From contig CACONS010000001.1 in NCBI GenBank assembly GCA_902628645.1, positions 1 to 64,000 of the forward strand: a DNA stretch of 64,000 nt, in the 5' to 3' direction. Of this stretch, positions 1 to 9,079 are shown in pieces. This DNA is from an uncultured Alphaproteobacteria bacterium (GTDB lineage: Bacteria; Pseudomonadota; Alphaproteobacteria; HIMB59; GCA-002718135). Under the pieces are notes generated by a model. That model was not told the origin of the DNA. It did no database searches and saw nothing but the letters and a program-made list of their open reading frames with translations. How positions within the stretch are numbered: position 1 is the first letter of the stretch; the number at the start of each line of letters is the position of its first letter. Position numbers and translations under genes: made by a program.

Positions 1-117
1 AATTCACTTCCAAAATCAATCAACATGCTTATCAGTTTTGTTGTAATGATGAATTTTGGTTATTTTACATTAATGTTTTACGTAAAAATTTTAGATATTA
101 ATTATTTTATTTCATGA
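1..117 (+). CDS. C-terminal end of an unidentified membrane protein (partial)
   Basis: The frame starting at base 1 is open for 38 codons and closes with TGA at 115-117, so this is probably the tail of a gene beginning outside the window. The visible peptide is hydrophobic over about residues 9-34 and then ends in a short polar tail, as in a permease. Its stop overlaps the ATG of ade in an ATGA at 114-117, which is typical of translationally coupled genes. A nucleobase transporter would fit a partner of adenine deaminase, but that is inference. The stretch is short enough that a chance open frame cannot be excluded. Confidence 0.5.
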   Translation, partial: NSLPKSINMLISFVVMMNFGYFTLMFYVKILDINYFIS

Positions 118-1922
118 TAACGAGATTTTCAGTACCAAATCTTCATGAAACTACAATTCATCTAACAAATGTTGTTAATGGAAAAATAGTACCTGATAAA
201 ATATTAACTAATGCAAAAATATTATCGACTTACACTGATACTATTTTAGAAAATAAAGAAATCTGGATTTCTAAAGGTAGAATAGCATGTATTAGAAATA
301 ATAATGACCATAAAAATTTTTTTAATACAAAAGATATTTCAGTATTTGACGTCGAAAAAAATATTTTAGCACCAGGTCTAATAGATCCACATATGCATAT
401 TGAGAGTAGTATGATTACTGGTTGTGCTTATGCAGAAGCAGCATTATTAAATGGCACTACTACAATTTTTTGTGACTCTCATGAAATTGGAAATGTTTTA
501 GATACTGATGGTATCGAATGGATGCTTGAAGATTGTCGTAAAGCACCATTATCTATTTTCTTGACTCTACCAAGTACTATTCCAGCAACGAACGATGATT
601 TAGAAACAGCCGGAGGTAATTTAACTGCTAAAAAAACAGCTAACCTTTATGACAAATGGCCAGAAATATTAGGTCTTGGAGAAAAAATGGATTTCGTATC
701 TGTTTGTCAAGGAGATGAACGATCACATAGTATTATTTCTGAAACTTTAAAACGAAATATACCAATTAGTGGACATGTATTTGGTAGAGAATTTGTAGCT
801 GCATATGCAGCAAGTGGAGTTACTGATACGCATGAAGCAGAAGAAAAATTATTTACTAATGATTTGCTAGATGCTGGTTTATGGATTTTTTTAAGAGGTG
901 GAAATCCTCAAACACCATGGAATAGTATTAAAGAAGCAATTAAAGTTTTAACTGAAAATAATGTTAGCTCAAAAAGGATATGTGTGTGTACTGATGACAG
1001 AGATGCAGATGATTTATTTAATTTTGGTCTAGACTGGGTAGTAAGACAGGCTAATCAGCTTGGAATAGATAAAACAACATCTTGGTCAATGGGATCACTT
1101 CATCCAGCTACAAGATATAATATTGATAGAGATTATGGAGCTTTAGGACACAGCAGAAGAGCTGATGTAATTATGTTAGATGAAAATTTAAATGTTCATA
1201 ACACTTGGTTAGGAGGAGAGTTAGTTGTTCAGAATTCAAAAATTACTTCAATTCTCGAAAAACAACTTGAAAATAATCGATATGAATATCCTAAGAGGGC
1301 ATACAATACAGTTATACTACCTAAAGAGGTTAAATTAATTCCAGATATTCCTAAAAAAGAAAATTTAAAAATAAATATCATTAAAACTGAGCTTCCAGGA
1401 ATTATGACAACTAGAGAAACTATAAGTGTAAAAAAAACTATTACTAATTGGGAAAATTTTATCAAAGAGAATGATCTCTGCCATTTATGTGTTATTGAAA
1501 GACATGGTCGAAATGGAGAATTTGCTCATGGATTTTTAAAAAACTTTAAACTTAGAGCAGGAGCAATTGCAAGTTCAGTTGGACATGATGCTCATAATGT
1601 AATTGTAGCTGGTATGAATGAGAAGGATATGAAATTTGCTTTAGATATAATAAATGAAACTCAAGGAGGTATAGTAATTGTTAATGATGGCAATTTAATC
1701 GCTAAAGTAGAATTACCCATTGCTGGGTTACTTTCTGATAAAAGAGCAAACATAGTTGCCAAAGAAAATAAAAATCTTAAAGAAGAATGGGCAAAAGCAG
1801 GTTGCACACTTCCATATATGGGATTTAACTTATTGCCTTTATCTGTAATTCCAAATTTTAGAATAACCAATAAAGGTTTAGTTGATGTTAATGCAATGAA
1901 ACTTATTCCTTTATTTGAATAA
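114..1922 (+). CDS. ade: Adenine deaminase
   Basis: Adenine deaminase hydrolyses adenine to hypoxanthine and ammonia in the cytoplasm (purine salvage). The protein has 602 residues, usual for the Ade family. The metal site PHMHIESS lies at residues 92-99 after APGLIDP, a second conserved block (FCDSHEIGNV) follows near residue 123, and the family's C-terminal domain carries SVGHDAHNVIVAG near residue 487. These features separate it from the unrelated adenosine-deaminase-type enzymes. The ATG at 114 is coupled to the stop of the upstream frame. The phosphoribosyltransferase apt at 7419 acts on the same base. No missing residues were seen. Confidence 0.95.
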   Translation: MITRFSVPNLHETTIHLTNVVNGKIVPDKILTNAKILSTYTDTILENKEIWISKGRIACIRNNNDHKNFFNTKDISVFDVEKNILAPGLIDPHMHIESSMITGCAYAEAALLNGTTTIFCDSHEIGNVLDTDGIEWMLEDCRKAPLSIFLTLPSTIPATNDDLETAGGNLTAKKTANLYDKWPEILGLGEKMDFVSVCQGDERSHSIISETLKRNIPISGHVFGREFVAAYAASGVTDTHEAEEKLFTNDLLDAGLWIFLRGGNPQTPWNSIKEAIKVLTENNVSSKRICVCTDDRDADDLFNFGLDWVVRQANQLGIDKTTSWSMGSLHPATRYNIDRDYGALGHSRRADVIMLDENLNVHNTWLGGELVVQNSKITSILEKQLENNRYEYPKRAYNTVILPKEVKLIPDIPKKENLKINIIKTELPGIMTTRETISVKKTITNWENFIKENDLCHLCVIERHGRNGEFAHGFLKNFKLRAGAIASSVGHDAHNVIVAGMNEKDMKFALDIINETQGGIVIVNDGNLIAKVELPIAGLLSDKRANIVAKENKNLKEEWAKAGCTLPYMGFNLLPLSVIPNFRITNKGLVDVNAMKLIPLFE

Positions 1923-1981
1923 TTTAAATTTAATTAATATTTTTCATTTTTTTTAAATATGATAAGAAATTATCTTTAAGA

Positions 1982-2680
1982 ATGGATAAGGTCTTATTTA
2001 TATTACATCAAAAAACATCAGTTCCTGGGGATATTGGAAATAAATTTCAGGAAAGAGGTTATGATATCGAAATTTGTAGACCTCCATTAGGTGATGAACT
2101 TCCTATAAATTTAATTAATTATTCAGCTATTGTAGTTTTTGGTGCTCCGGGAAGTATTAATGATGATGATGAATTTATAAAAAAAGAAATAAATTGGATA
2201 AATAATGTAATTAAGTCTAATGTTCCATTTCTTGGGATATGTTTTGGTGCACAACTATTGGCTAAATATCTTGGTTCAGAAATTAAAGTTAATTCGCAAG
2301 GTTTGTCTGAAATTGGATTTTATAAAATAAATCCAACTGAAATTGGAAATAATTTATTCCAATTCCAAGATACTTTTTTTCAATTTCATTCAGAAGGTTT
2401 TGATCTTCCAACAGGTTGTGAATTATTAGCTAGAGGTGATGTTTTTAATAATCAAGCATTTAGATACAAAAATTGTTATGCTTTACAATTTCATCCAGAA
2501 GTAAATTTAAAAGTTCATATCAGGTGGATTTTTTTGGTTTTACTTAAAAATCCTAAGAAATTATTTGTAAAAGGAGCACAAAATATCTTCACTCAATTTT
2601 TCCTAAGATTTAAGTATAATAAATCAATATCAAATTGGCTAGATAATTTTCTAGATCAATATCTTTTAAAAGAAAGATAA
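1982..2680 (+). CDS. Class I glutamine amidotransferase-like protein
   Basis: This 232-residue protein is a stand-alone class I glutamine amidotransferase domain of the GMP-synthase-like type. The nucleophile elbow GICFGAQ places the catalytic Cys at about residue 87, and FHPEV near residue 172 supplies the His/Glu pair. The family releases ammonia from glutamine or hydrolyses gamma-glutamyl bonds, and free-standing members have diverse or unknown substrates. No synthetase partner is adjacent. It sits 59 bases after ade and 7 bases before the MOSC gene in the same direction, so it may share their transcript. The family is clear, but the substrate is not identified. Confidence 0.85.
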   Translation: MDKVLFILHQKTSVPGDIGNKFQERGYDIEICRPPLGDELPINLINYSAIVVFGAPGSINDDDEFIKKEINWINNVIKSNVPFLGICFGAQLLAKYLGSEIKVNSQGLSEIGFYKINPTEIGNNLFQFQDTFFQFHSEGFDLPTGCELLARGDVFNNQAFRYKNCYALQFHPEVNLKVHIRWIFLVLLKNPKKLFVKGAQNIFTQFFLRFKYNKSISNWLDNFLDQYLLKER

Positions 2681-2687
2681 AAATCCT

Positions 2688-3449
2688 TTGTTTAAGATTA
2701 GGAAATTATTTTATTCACCAGTTAAATCACTATCTTTTTCATCTGTAAATGATTTAAAAATTATAAAAAGAATTGGAATAAAATTTGATAGAAATTTTGC
2801 ATTTACGAGAGATTTAGATGACGAAAGCATAAAAATTATACTAAAAAAACCTTCAGAAAGAAAAATTATTAATTTTTTGTCATTAAAACATTTTCCTGAG
2901 CTAAATGAATATAATTTTGAATTTCATAATGATATTTTAAAACTTAAAAATAAAGACATTATTCTCTTAAGTGTTAATATAAATAATAAATCAGATTTAA
3001 ATCTATTATGTGATAAAATAAAATCAATCATACCAAAGGTGAAAAATATCCAATTTTTAAAAGACGAAATAAATCCTTTTTTTGACACCATGCCATCAAA
3101 AACAATATCAATGATAAATCTTAACAGTATTAAGGATTTTGAAAAAAAACTTTCAAAACAAATAGAATATGAAAGATTTAGAGGAAATATTTATATTGAT
3201 CAACTGGAAGCTTGGGGGGAAAGAAAATTAGTTAATAAAACTTTAATTATTAATAATGTTAAATTTAAAGTTTTGAGAGAAATTCCAAGATGTTCTGCAA
3301 CTAATATTAAGCCTAATTCATCTACTTCTAATTTATCCATTCCAATGAGTTTAAAACAAATTTATAATCATATTAATTTAGGTATATATTTACTCCCTCT
3401 TAATGATGGAAATATAAGACTAAATGATAATGTTTTGATTGATGTCTAA
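2688..3449 (+). CDS. MOSC domain protein (YcbX-like)
   Basis: The 253-residue protein begins with a MOSC N-terminal beta-barrel motif (FYSPVKSLS, residues 8-16). It ends with a MOSC domain whose conserved cysteine is in RCSATNI near residue 202. MOSC proteins bind the molybdenum cofactor as a persulfide-linked group and reduce N-hydroxylated compounds or sort sulfur; the exact substrate here is unknown. The start is a TTG at 2688, chosen because the MOSC N motif begins within ten residues of it and no ATG fits better. Its last codons overlap the start of the ABC permease gene by 8 bases. The middle region is poorly conserved and A+T rich. Confidence 0.8.
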   Translation: MFKIRKLFYSPVKSLSFSSVNDLKIIKRIGIKFDRNFAFTRDLDDESIKIILKKPSERKIINFLSLKHFPELNEYNFEFHNDILKLKNKDIILLSVNINNKSDLNLLCDKIKSIIPKVKNIQFLKDEINPFFDTMPSKTISMINLNSIKDFEKKLSKQIEYERFRGNIYIDQLEAWGERKLVNKTLIINNVKFKVLREIPRCSATNIKPNSSTSNLSIPMSLKQIYNHINLGIYLLPLNDGNIRLNDNVLIDV

Positions 3450-4566
3450 ATTTATAAATAAACATTCTGAAAAAATAACAGGTTATTTATTCATTCTTCC
3501 GGCAGTATTAATAATAAGTTTATTTGGAATATTTCCAGTATTTTTTGGTATGTACATGAGCGTTCATAAATGGAAAGTTTTCAAGGGTAGATTTCTAGGA
3601 TTGGAAAATTATGAAAAAATTTTAGGCAATATACCTGCTTTTGGTTTTTTTATTATTGGATTACTTCTTCTGATACTAAGCTACTGGATATGGAGTGAGT
3701 TCAAAACAAAGTTCAAGAATAAAATAATTATCCCATTACTTTCATTAGCAATACTTTTTTTAGGATTATATTTAATTAATATAAATTGGGATCGAATGCT
3801 ATTATATGGTGATGAAGATTATTTATATTCTCTGATATATACATTATATTATTCTTTCTTTACTATTATTTTTGAAGTTGGTCTTGGTTTAATAATAGCA
3901 TTTGCTCTCTACCAAAAATTAGCAGGTAAACAATTTTTTCAAATGATTTTATTATTTCCATACATCACTCCTGCTGTAATGGGTGCTGCGGTTTTCTTTT
4001 TAATTTTTGGTAAAGCAGAAAACTCATTTTTAAATCAATTCATTGGTATATTTGGAATAGAACCTCAATTATGGTTATTTGATAAAAGACCAATTACTGA
4101 AGTTTTATTTGGAATAAAAATTGATGGGTTATTTGCTGGTCCAAGTTTAGCACTTATGTCATCAATTCTATATGGTATATGGTCATATACTGGTTATTAT
4201 GCAATAATACTTTTAGCTGGACTTTCTATTATTCCATCAGACTTATATGAAGCTGCAAAAGCAGAGGGTGCAAGTCGATGGCAAACGTTTATAAAAATTA
4301 CTGTACCACTGCTTATGCCAATAATATTTTTTTTAATGTTAACAGGATTTATAAATACCTTCCAAGCATTTAATAGTATTTTTGTAATGCAAACATCATC
4401 TGCTGGAGATACTATGGATGTAGTAACAATTGAAATATTTGATCATTTTTGGGGTAGGGTAAAATATGGATATGCTGCTGCTGAAGGTGTAATTTTATTC
4501 ATTATTTTAAATGTTTTAGCAATATCACAGTATGTGATTTTTAGAAAAAAATTAAATTATGACTAG
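3442..4566 (+). CDS. Sugar-type ABC transporter permease (MalF/UgpA-like)
   Basis: This inner-membrane subunit of a carbohydrate-type ABC importer carries the loop that docks the ATPase, EAAKAEGASRWQTF, near residue 269. About eight hydrophobic segments are visible. Two of them (residues ~70-115) form an extra pair between the first transmembrane helix and the core domain, making it longer (374 residues) than the usual 290-320. ATG 3442 is preferred; a TTG just before it at 3439 is possible. The gene overlaps the MOSC gene by 8 bases and the second permease by 8 bases. No ATP-binding gene is adjacent, so the ATPase must be encoded elsewhere. The substrate cannot be told from sequence. Confidence 0.88.
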   Translation: MSKFINKHSEKITGYLFILPAVLIISLFGIFPVFFGMYMSVHKWKVFKGRFLGLENYEKILGNIPAFGFFIIGLLLLILSYWIWSEFKTKFKNKIIIPLLSLAILFLGLYLININWDRMLLYGDEDYLYSLIYTLYYSFFTIIFEVGLGLIIAFALYQKLAGKQFFQMILLFPYITPAVMGAAVFFLIFGKAENSFLNQFIGIFGIEPQLWLFDKRPITEVLFGIKIDGLFAGPSLALMSSILYGIWSYTGYYAIILLAGLSIIPSDLYEAAKAEGASRWQTFIKITVPLLMPIIFFLMLTGFINTFQAFNSIFVMQTSSAGDTMDVVTIEIFDHFWGRVKYGYAAAEGVILFIILNVLAISQYVIFRKKLNYD

Positions 4567-5404
4567 AATATTTAATTCAGAGACCAGAATACCTTATTTA
4601 ATTTTACTAATAGTATTCACTGTTTCAATTTACCCTTTTTTTTATATGATTAGCACTTCTTTAATGACTGCAGGAGAAGCTTCAAATCAATATTTTCTCC
4701 CTAAAAAATTAATGTTTGAAAACTACTATGAAGTTTGGACATCAAACAGATTTCAACGCTATACTATAAATAGTTTAATAATAAGTTCTATAACAGTTTT
4801 TGGGGTATTACTTACTTCAATACCAGCAGCTTACTCATTTGCAAAAATTAATTTTCCTTTAAAAAATATTATTTTTTATCTTTTATTATTATCATTGATG
4901 ATACCTGAAATTATTACTTTGCTACCTCATCTATTAATTATCAGAGGAGAAATCATTCCGCTACCTTTTGGACCTTCTTGGATGAATACTCTACAAGGAT
5001 TAACTGTCCCATTTATGGGTAATATTTTTGTAATTTTCTTGTTAAGACAATATTTTAAAAAAATTCCTAACGAACTTTGGGATGCTGCAAGGTTAGATGG
5101 CTCATCACACATTAATTTTTTATTAAAAGTTGTAATTCCTATGAGTAAACCAATAATAGTTACGGTATCTTTATTCACTTTTATCATTGCCTGGAATAGT
5201 TTTGCTTGGCCTTTATTAATTTTAACAAGAGATGATTGGTATCCAGTTACTGTATCAATTTATAGTTTCGTAAGAGAAGTTGGTCCAAATTTCAATCTAC
5301 TGATGGCAGCTTGTCTAATAGCAATATCACCAATTCTCCTGCTTTACTTCTTTACTCAAAAGTTATTCATAGAAAGTATATCAAATTTTGGATTAAAAGA
5401 ATAA
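4559..5404 (+). CDS. Sugar-type ABC transporter permease (MalG/UgpE-like)
   Basis: Second permease of the same importer, 281 residues with about six membrane helices, the standard length for the MalG side. The cytoplasmic ATPase-docking loop reads ELWDAARLDGSSHINF near residue 172. It starts at ATG 4559, overlapping the stop of the first permease by 8 bases, so translation is probably coupled. The binding-protein gene follows after 70 bases. With the binding protein this makes a family-1 carbohydrate importer that still lacks its nucleotide-binding subunit. The substrate may be a sugar, polyol or glycerol phosphate compound. Confidence 0.9.
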   Translation: MTRIFNSETRIPYLILLIVFTVSIYPFFYMISTSLMTAGEASNQYFLPKKLMFENYYEVWTSNRFQRYTINSLIISSITVFGVLLTSIPAAYSFAKINFPLKNIIFYLLLLSLMIPEIITLLPHLLIIRGEIIPLPFGPSWMNTLQGLTVPFMGNIFVIFLLRQYFKKIPNELWDAARLDGSSHINFLLKVVIPMSKPIIVTVSLFTFIIAWNSFAWPLLILTRDDWYPVTVSIYSFVREVGPNFNLLMAACLIAISPILLLYFFTQKLFIESISNFGLKE

Positions 5405-5474
5405 AATCGTATTTTTTTTGTAACAAAATTGTAATTTAATAAGTATATTAAAGCTTATTTAAGATGAGGTGATT

Positions 5475-6809
5475 ATGATTTTTTTTAAATATTTTATAAA
5501 ATTACTTTTTGCTTCAATTTTTTTTATTTCTTCTCAATCAATTGCTATAACTGCTCAAGATATTGAAAATGCCGATCCATCAGGTCAAACTGTAGAATTC
5601 TGGGTTCAATATTCTGATGAAAGATTAGATGCAATGATGGCAAGGGCTGAAAGATTTGAAGCTGAAACAGGAATTAAGGTAAATGTGGTTCACAAAGGAC
5701 ACTATGGTAAAGTTCAATCTGCAATGATGTCTGCTGCAGGAACTAAAGACATTGCTGATGTAGCAAGAGGATATGGTAATGCTGCTGCTGATATGTACCT
5801 TATTGGAGCATCAATTGATCAGTCTATATTAGCGAATAGTAAAAAATGGGGTGTAACTCAAGATGATATCGATGACTGGGGTGCAAATTGGACAGTTGGA
5901 TATTCACCATATTTCGATGGAAATCCTAAGCTATTGCATGAAGTTGGTAAATCTATTGAAATACTATATTACAATGCTGACTGGCTAAAGGAATTAGGAT
6001 TAGATGAGCCAAAATCACCTGCAGATTTTGCTAAAGCTGCTTGTGCTGCTACAAATCAAGATTTTAGTGGTAAGATGGGTGATGACGTTCCAAGCTATGG
6101 ATATGAAATTGACACAGATGCTAGTAATTTTGCTGCATGGGTTTTTGCTCATGGCGGTGATGTTTTTGATTATGATGCAGGTCAATATATTTATAATGGA
6201 CCAAAAGCCGTTGAAGCTATGGAGTTTATTCAAGGAATGGCTAACAAAGGATGTGCTATTGTTGCAAGAGGTAAATATACTGATCAACAATATCTTGGAC
6301 AAGGATCAGTATTATTTGCCGCTGGTTCAACTTCAGGAATTACATACTTTGAAAAATCAATAGCTGAAGGCTACAACGGAAACTGGGATGTTGCACCAAT
6401 ATCTCACACCACAAATGAACCTGTTTTAAACTTATATGGTGGTGGATTAATTATGGGTAATACTGGCGATGCCAATAGAATGGTAGCTGCTTATCAGTGG
6501 ATGAAGTATATTTCTAATACTGAAAACTCAGCTGTTTGGTCTACAGAAAGTGGTTATGGTTTTGTAAGAACATCTTCAGCTGATCACCCACTAATTGCAG
6601 AAAAGAGAGCAGAGTTAGCTCAATATGATAAATCTTTAGGAATGGTTCAGTTTGGTAAAGGTGAACCTTCAGTTCCTGGATATTATTCTGTTAGAGGTGA
6701 GGTTGAAAAAGCTTATGCAGCAATAATTAATGGTGATGATATTATGTCAACATTAAATCAGTTAAATGAAGATGCTAATGCTATCTTAGCTGATGCAACT
6801 GCAGAGTAA
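5475..6809 (+). CDS. Family 1 extracellular solute-binding protein
   Basis: Periplasmic ligand-binding component of the importer encoded just upstream. The N-terminus has a classic signal peptide (lysines, then a hydrophobic stretch to about residue 22, cleavage probably after SQSIA). The mature protein resembles UgpB/MalE-type proteins: FWVQYSDERLDAMMARAERF near the mature start and LYYNADWLKELGL in the central region. ATG 5475 is chosen because GAGGTG at 5466-5471 is a well-placed ribosome binding site; a GTG at 5469 overlaps that site. The gene is followed by a strong terminator hairpin at 6831-6858. The ligand cannot be assigned from sequence. Confidence 0.9.
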   Translation: MIFFKYFIKLLFASIFFISSQSIAITAQDIENADPSGQTVEFWVQYSDERLDAMMARAERFEAETGIKVNVVHKGHYGKVQSAMMSAAGTKDIADVARGYGNAAADMYLIGASIDQSILANSKKWGVTQDDIDDWGANWTVGYSPYFDGNPKLLHEVGKSIEILYYNADWLKELGLDEPKSPADFAKAACAATNQDFSGKMGDDVPSYGYEIDTDASNFAAWVFAHGGDVFDYDAGQYIYNGPKAVEAMEFIQGMANKGCAIVARGKYTDQQYLGQGSVLFAAGSTSGITYFEKSIAEGYNGNWDVAPISHTTNEPVLNLYGGGLIMGNTGDANRMVAAYQWMKYISNTENSAVWSTESGYGFVRTSSADHPLIAEKRAELAQYDKSLGMVQFGKGEPSVPGYYSVRGEVEKAYAAIINGDDIMSTLNQLNEDANAILADATAE

Positions 6810-6830
6810 TATAATATTTAAATTTTAAAT

Positions 6831-6858
6831 AGGGTGGTTTATACCACCCTTTTTTTTT
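6831..6858 (+). terminator. Rho-independent terminator after the solute-binding protein gene
   Basis: The arms AGGGTGGT (6831-6838) and ACCACCCT (6843-6850) pair perfectly around a 4-base loop, and the T run continues to 6858. It is one of very few G+C-rich hairpins in the window. The T run ends at the base before the ATG of the next gene. Confidence 0.9.
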
Positions 6859-7422
6859 ATGATTATTGTTTGCTCTTTAAATGATTTAAATAATGTATGT
6901 GAAAGTGTAAAACCTAGATTTGTTATATCTGTAATAGACCCTGGTTATGCACCTGAAACACCTAAAAGTGTAGAACATCATTTAAAATTAGGTTTTGATG
7001 ATATTGTTAAAATTAGTCCTGAAAATAAAATTTTTAGACTTAATACAAATGATATTCCTCAAAAATTGCCTGCAGAAAATGATATAAATTCTATAGTTGA
7101 ATTCACTAAAAATTATAAAGATGATGAAAATATAGTAATTCATTGTTGGTGTGGAGTATCTAGATCTATGGCTACCGCAACATATCTTTTATGCAGAAAT
7201 AATACATCGACAATTGAAGAAAATATTAAATACATGCGAGTAGTTGCACCTCATGCGAACCCTAATAAACTAATGATTAAATTATTTGAAAACAAACTTA
7301 ATTTAAAAAATGAAATTTCATATGCTTTTGAAAAATTTCCTTACACTAAAACATACGATTGCTCTTCAAATTTTGCTCCAGTTACTTTATTTGATATTAA
7401 AGAGATAAAGAAATTAAAATGA
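6859..7422 (+). CDS. Tyrosine phosphatase family protein
   Basis: The 187-residue cytoplasmic protein contains the cysteine-phosphatase signature HCWCGVSRS at residues 95-103 (HC-X5-R), with the catalytic Cys at 96 and the phosphate-binding Arg at 102. A following helix begins with MATATYLLC, as in dual-specificity phosphatases. A general-acid Asp is not obvious by eye. The ATG directly follows the T run of the terminator at 6831-6858, leaving no room for a ribosome binding site downstream of that hairpin. Translation must therefore be leaderless or use read-through RNA. The stop overlaps the apt start by 4 bases. The substrate is unknown. Confidence 0.8.
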   Translation: MIIVCSLNDLNNVCESVKPRFVISVIDPGYAPETPKSVEHHLKLGFDDIVKISPENKIFRLNTNDIPQKLPAENDINSIVEFTKNYKDDENIVIHCWCGVSRSMATATYLLCRNNTSTIEENIKYMRVVAPHANPNKLMIKLFENKLNLKNEISYAFEKFPYTKTYDCSSNFAPVTLFDIKEIKKLK

Positions 7423-7934
7423 AAGAATATGTAAGAACAATTGCTGATTATCCCGTAAAAGGCATTCAATTTAGAGATATCACTACACTTCTCCAAAATG
7501 CAGGACATTTAAAAAAAGTAATTGATGACATGACTGTACCATGGAAAGGCAAAAAAATAGATGCAGTTTTAAGTATAGAGTCAAGAGGATTTATTATGGC
7601 TGGAGCTATTGCTTATTTTTTAAATGCTGCTTTTATTCCTTTAAGAAAACCACACAAACTTCCTTTTGAAACATATAAAGTTTCATATGATTTGGAATAT
7701 GGCTCTACTGAAATGCATATTCATACTGATGCTTTAGAGGGTCATAAAGATTTGTTAATTATAGATGATCTACTTGCCACTGGAGGCACTGCTCTAGCAG
7801 CAGTAGAATTAATTGAAAAATTTAAAAATAAAAACATTGTTGGTGCAGGCTTTATTATTAATCTTCCAGATTTAAAAGGTGATAAGAAATTACAAGCTAA
7901 AGGAATTAATATTCATTCATTAATGGAGTTTTAA
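7419..7934 (+). CDS. apt: Adenine phosphoribosyltransferase
   Basis: Apt converts adenine and PRPP to AMP in the cytoplasm. The 171-residue length is normal. The PRPP-binding loop IIDDLLATGGT lies at about residues 114-124, and the early SRGFIMAGAIAY motif (near residue 52) and IPLRKPHKLP flexible loop are typical of Apt. The ATG at 7419 overlaps the phosphatase stop in an ATGA. The next gene, a thiolase, begins at the base after the apt stop. Apt competes with the adenine deaminase encoded at 114 for the same base, so the window holds two fates for adenine. Confidence 0.95.
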   Translation: MKEYVRTIADYPVKGIQFRDITTLLQNAGHLKKVIDDMTVPWKGKKIDAVLSIESRGFIMAGAIAYFLNAAFIPLRKPHKLPFETYKVSYDLEYGSTEMHIHTDALEGHKDLLIIDDLLATGGTALAAVELIEKFKNKNIVGAGFIINLPDLKGDKKLQAKGINIHSLMEF

Positions 7935-9074
7935 ATGAGAAATGCAGTTATAGTTGGTTACAAAAGATCACCATTCACTTTTGCACGTAAAGGAGAAATG
8001 GCTAACATAAGACCGGAAGACATGCTATCACAAACAATAAATCAATTACTTAATGAAATACAAATTAATAAAAATGACATAGAAGATATTATTACTGGTT
8101 GTGCGTATCCTGAAGGAGCGCAAGGTAATAATATTGCTAAAATTGTTTCATTTATGACAGATATGCCAGAACATGTAGCAGGTATGACAGTTAACAGATG
8201 GTGCGGTTCTTCTATGCAAGCAATTCATGATGCAACAGGAGCAATTGCAATTAATTCTGGAGATGTTTTTTTATGTTGTGGTGTAGAAAGTATGACATTT
8301 ATACCTATGAATGGTTTAACCTACGATCCTCATCCACAATTAAGTAAGGATAATCCAAATGTATATATGTCTATGGGTATTACTGCTGAAAATGTTGCAA
8401 AAAAATTCAATATTTCTCGAAAAGAGCAGCAAGATTTTGCTATTAGCAGTCACTTCAAAGCTAATTTAGCAAGAGAGTCAAACATATTTGATAATGAAAT
8501 AGTTTCTATTTCAAATAATAATGAGACAATTACAAAAGATGGAGGAATTAGACCTAATACCTCACATGAAATTTTAGACGGTTTAAAACTTGCTTTTGAT
8601 GAAAATGGAACAGTTACAGCTGGTACTGCTTCACCATTAACAGATGGTGCATCAGCAGTTGTTGTTTGTGAAGAGGAATACGCAAAAAATAATAATCTTA
8701 ATATTTTAGCTCGTATAAAATCTACAGCTGTAGTTGGTTGTCCACCAGAATTAATGGGTCTTGGCCCAATTAATGCATCTAAAAAAGCTCTAAAAAGAGC
8801 TAATTTATCTATTTCCGATATTGATATTGTGGAACTAAATGAGGCATTTGCTTCTCAATCTTTAGCATGTATTAAAGAATTAAATATGGACATAAATAAA
8901 GTAAATATCCATGGTGGAGCAATTGCATTAGGACATCCTTTAGGTGCTACTGGAGCAAGGATTACTGGTAAAGTTGCAACTTTATTACAAAATAATAATA
9001 AAAAGTATGGATTAGCGACACAATGTATAGGTTTAGGTCAAGGTATTGCAACTGTGTTAGAAAATATTAATTAA
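7935..9074 (+). CDS. Thiolase (acetyl-CoA acyltransferase)
   Basis: Thiolases cleave 3-ketoacyl-CoA with CoA, or condense two acetyl-CoA in reverse. All three signature blocks are present: the nucleophile in NRWCGSSMQ (Cys near residue 90), HGGAIALGHPLGATGAR near residue 330, and the second catalytic cysteine in CIGLGQG near residue 364. The 379-residue length fits FadA/ThlA enzymes. The gene starts immediately after apt and is followed 5 bases later by an acyl-CoA dehydrogenase, so a beta-oxidation-type role is likely. Whether it acts in fatty acid breakdown or in another acyl-CoA pathway cannot be decided from sequence alone. Confidence 0.92.
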   Translation: MRNAVIVGYKRSPFTFARKGEMANIRPEDMLSQTINQLLNEIQINKNDIEDIITGCAYPEGAQGNNIAKIVSFMTDMPEHVAGMTVNRWCGSSMQAIHDATGAIAINSGDVFLCCGVESMTFIPMNGLTYDPHPQLSKDNPNVYMSMGITAENVAKKFNISRKEQQDFAISSHFKANLARESNIFDNEIVSISNNNETITKDGGIRPNTSHEILDGLKLAFDENGTVTAGTASPLTDGASAVVVCEEEYAKNNNLNILARIKSTAVVGCPPELMGLGPINASKKALKRANLSISDIDIVELNEAFASQSLACIKELNMDINKVNIHGGAIALGHPLGATGARITGKVATLLQNNNKKYGLATQCIGLGQGIATVLENIN

Positions 9075-9079
9075 ATATC

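Noticed and set aside
6004..6363. A 119-residue frame and an antisense 95-residue frame (6015-6302) inside the solute-binding protein gene
   Set aside because: Neither has recognisable domains, and both overlap entirely with a well-supported gene in another frame.
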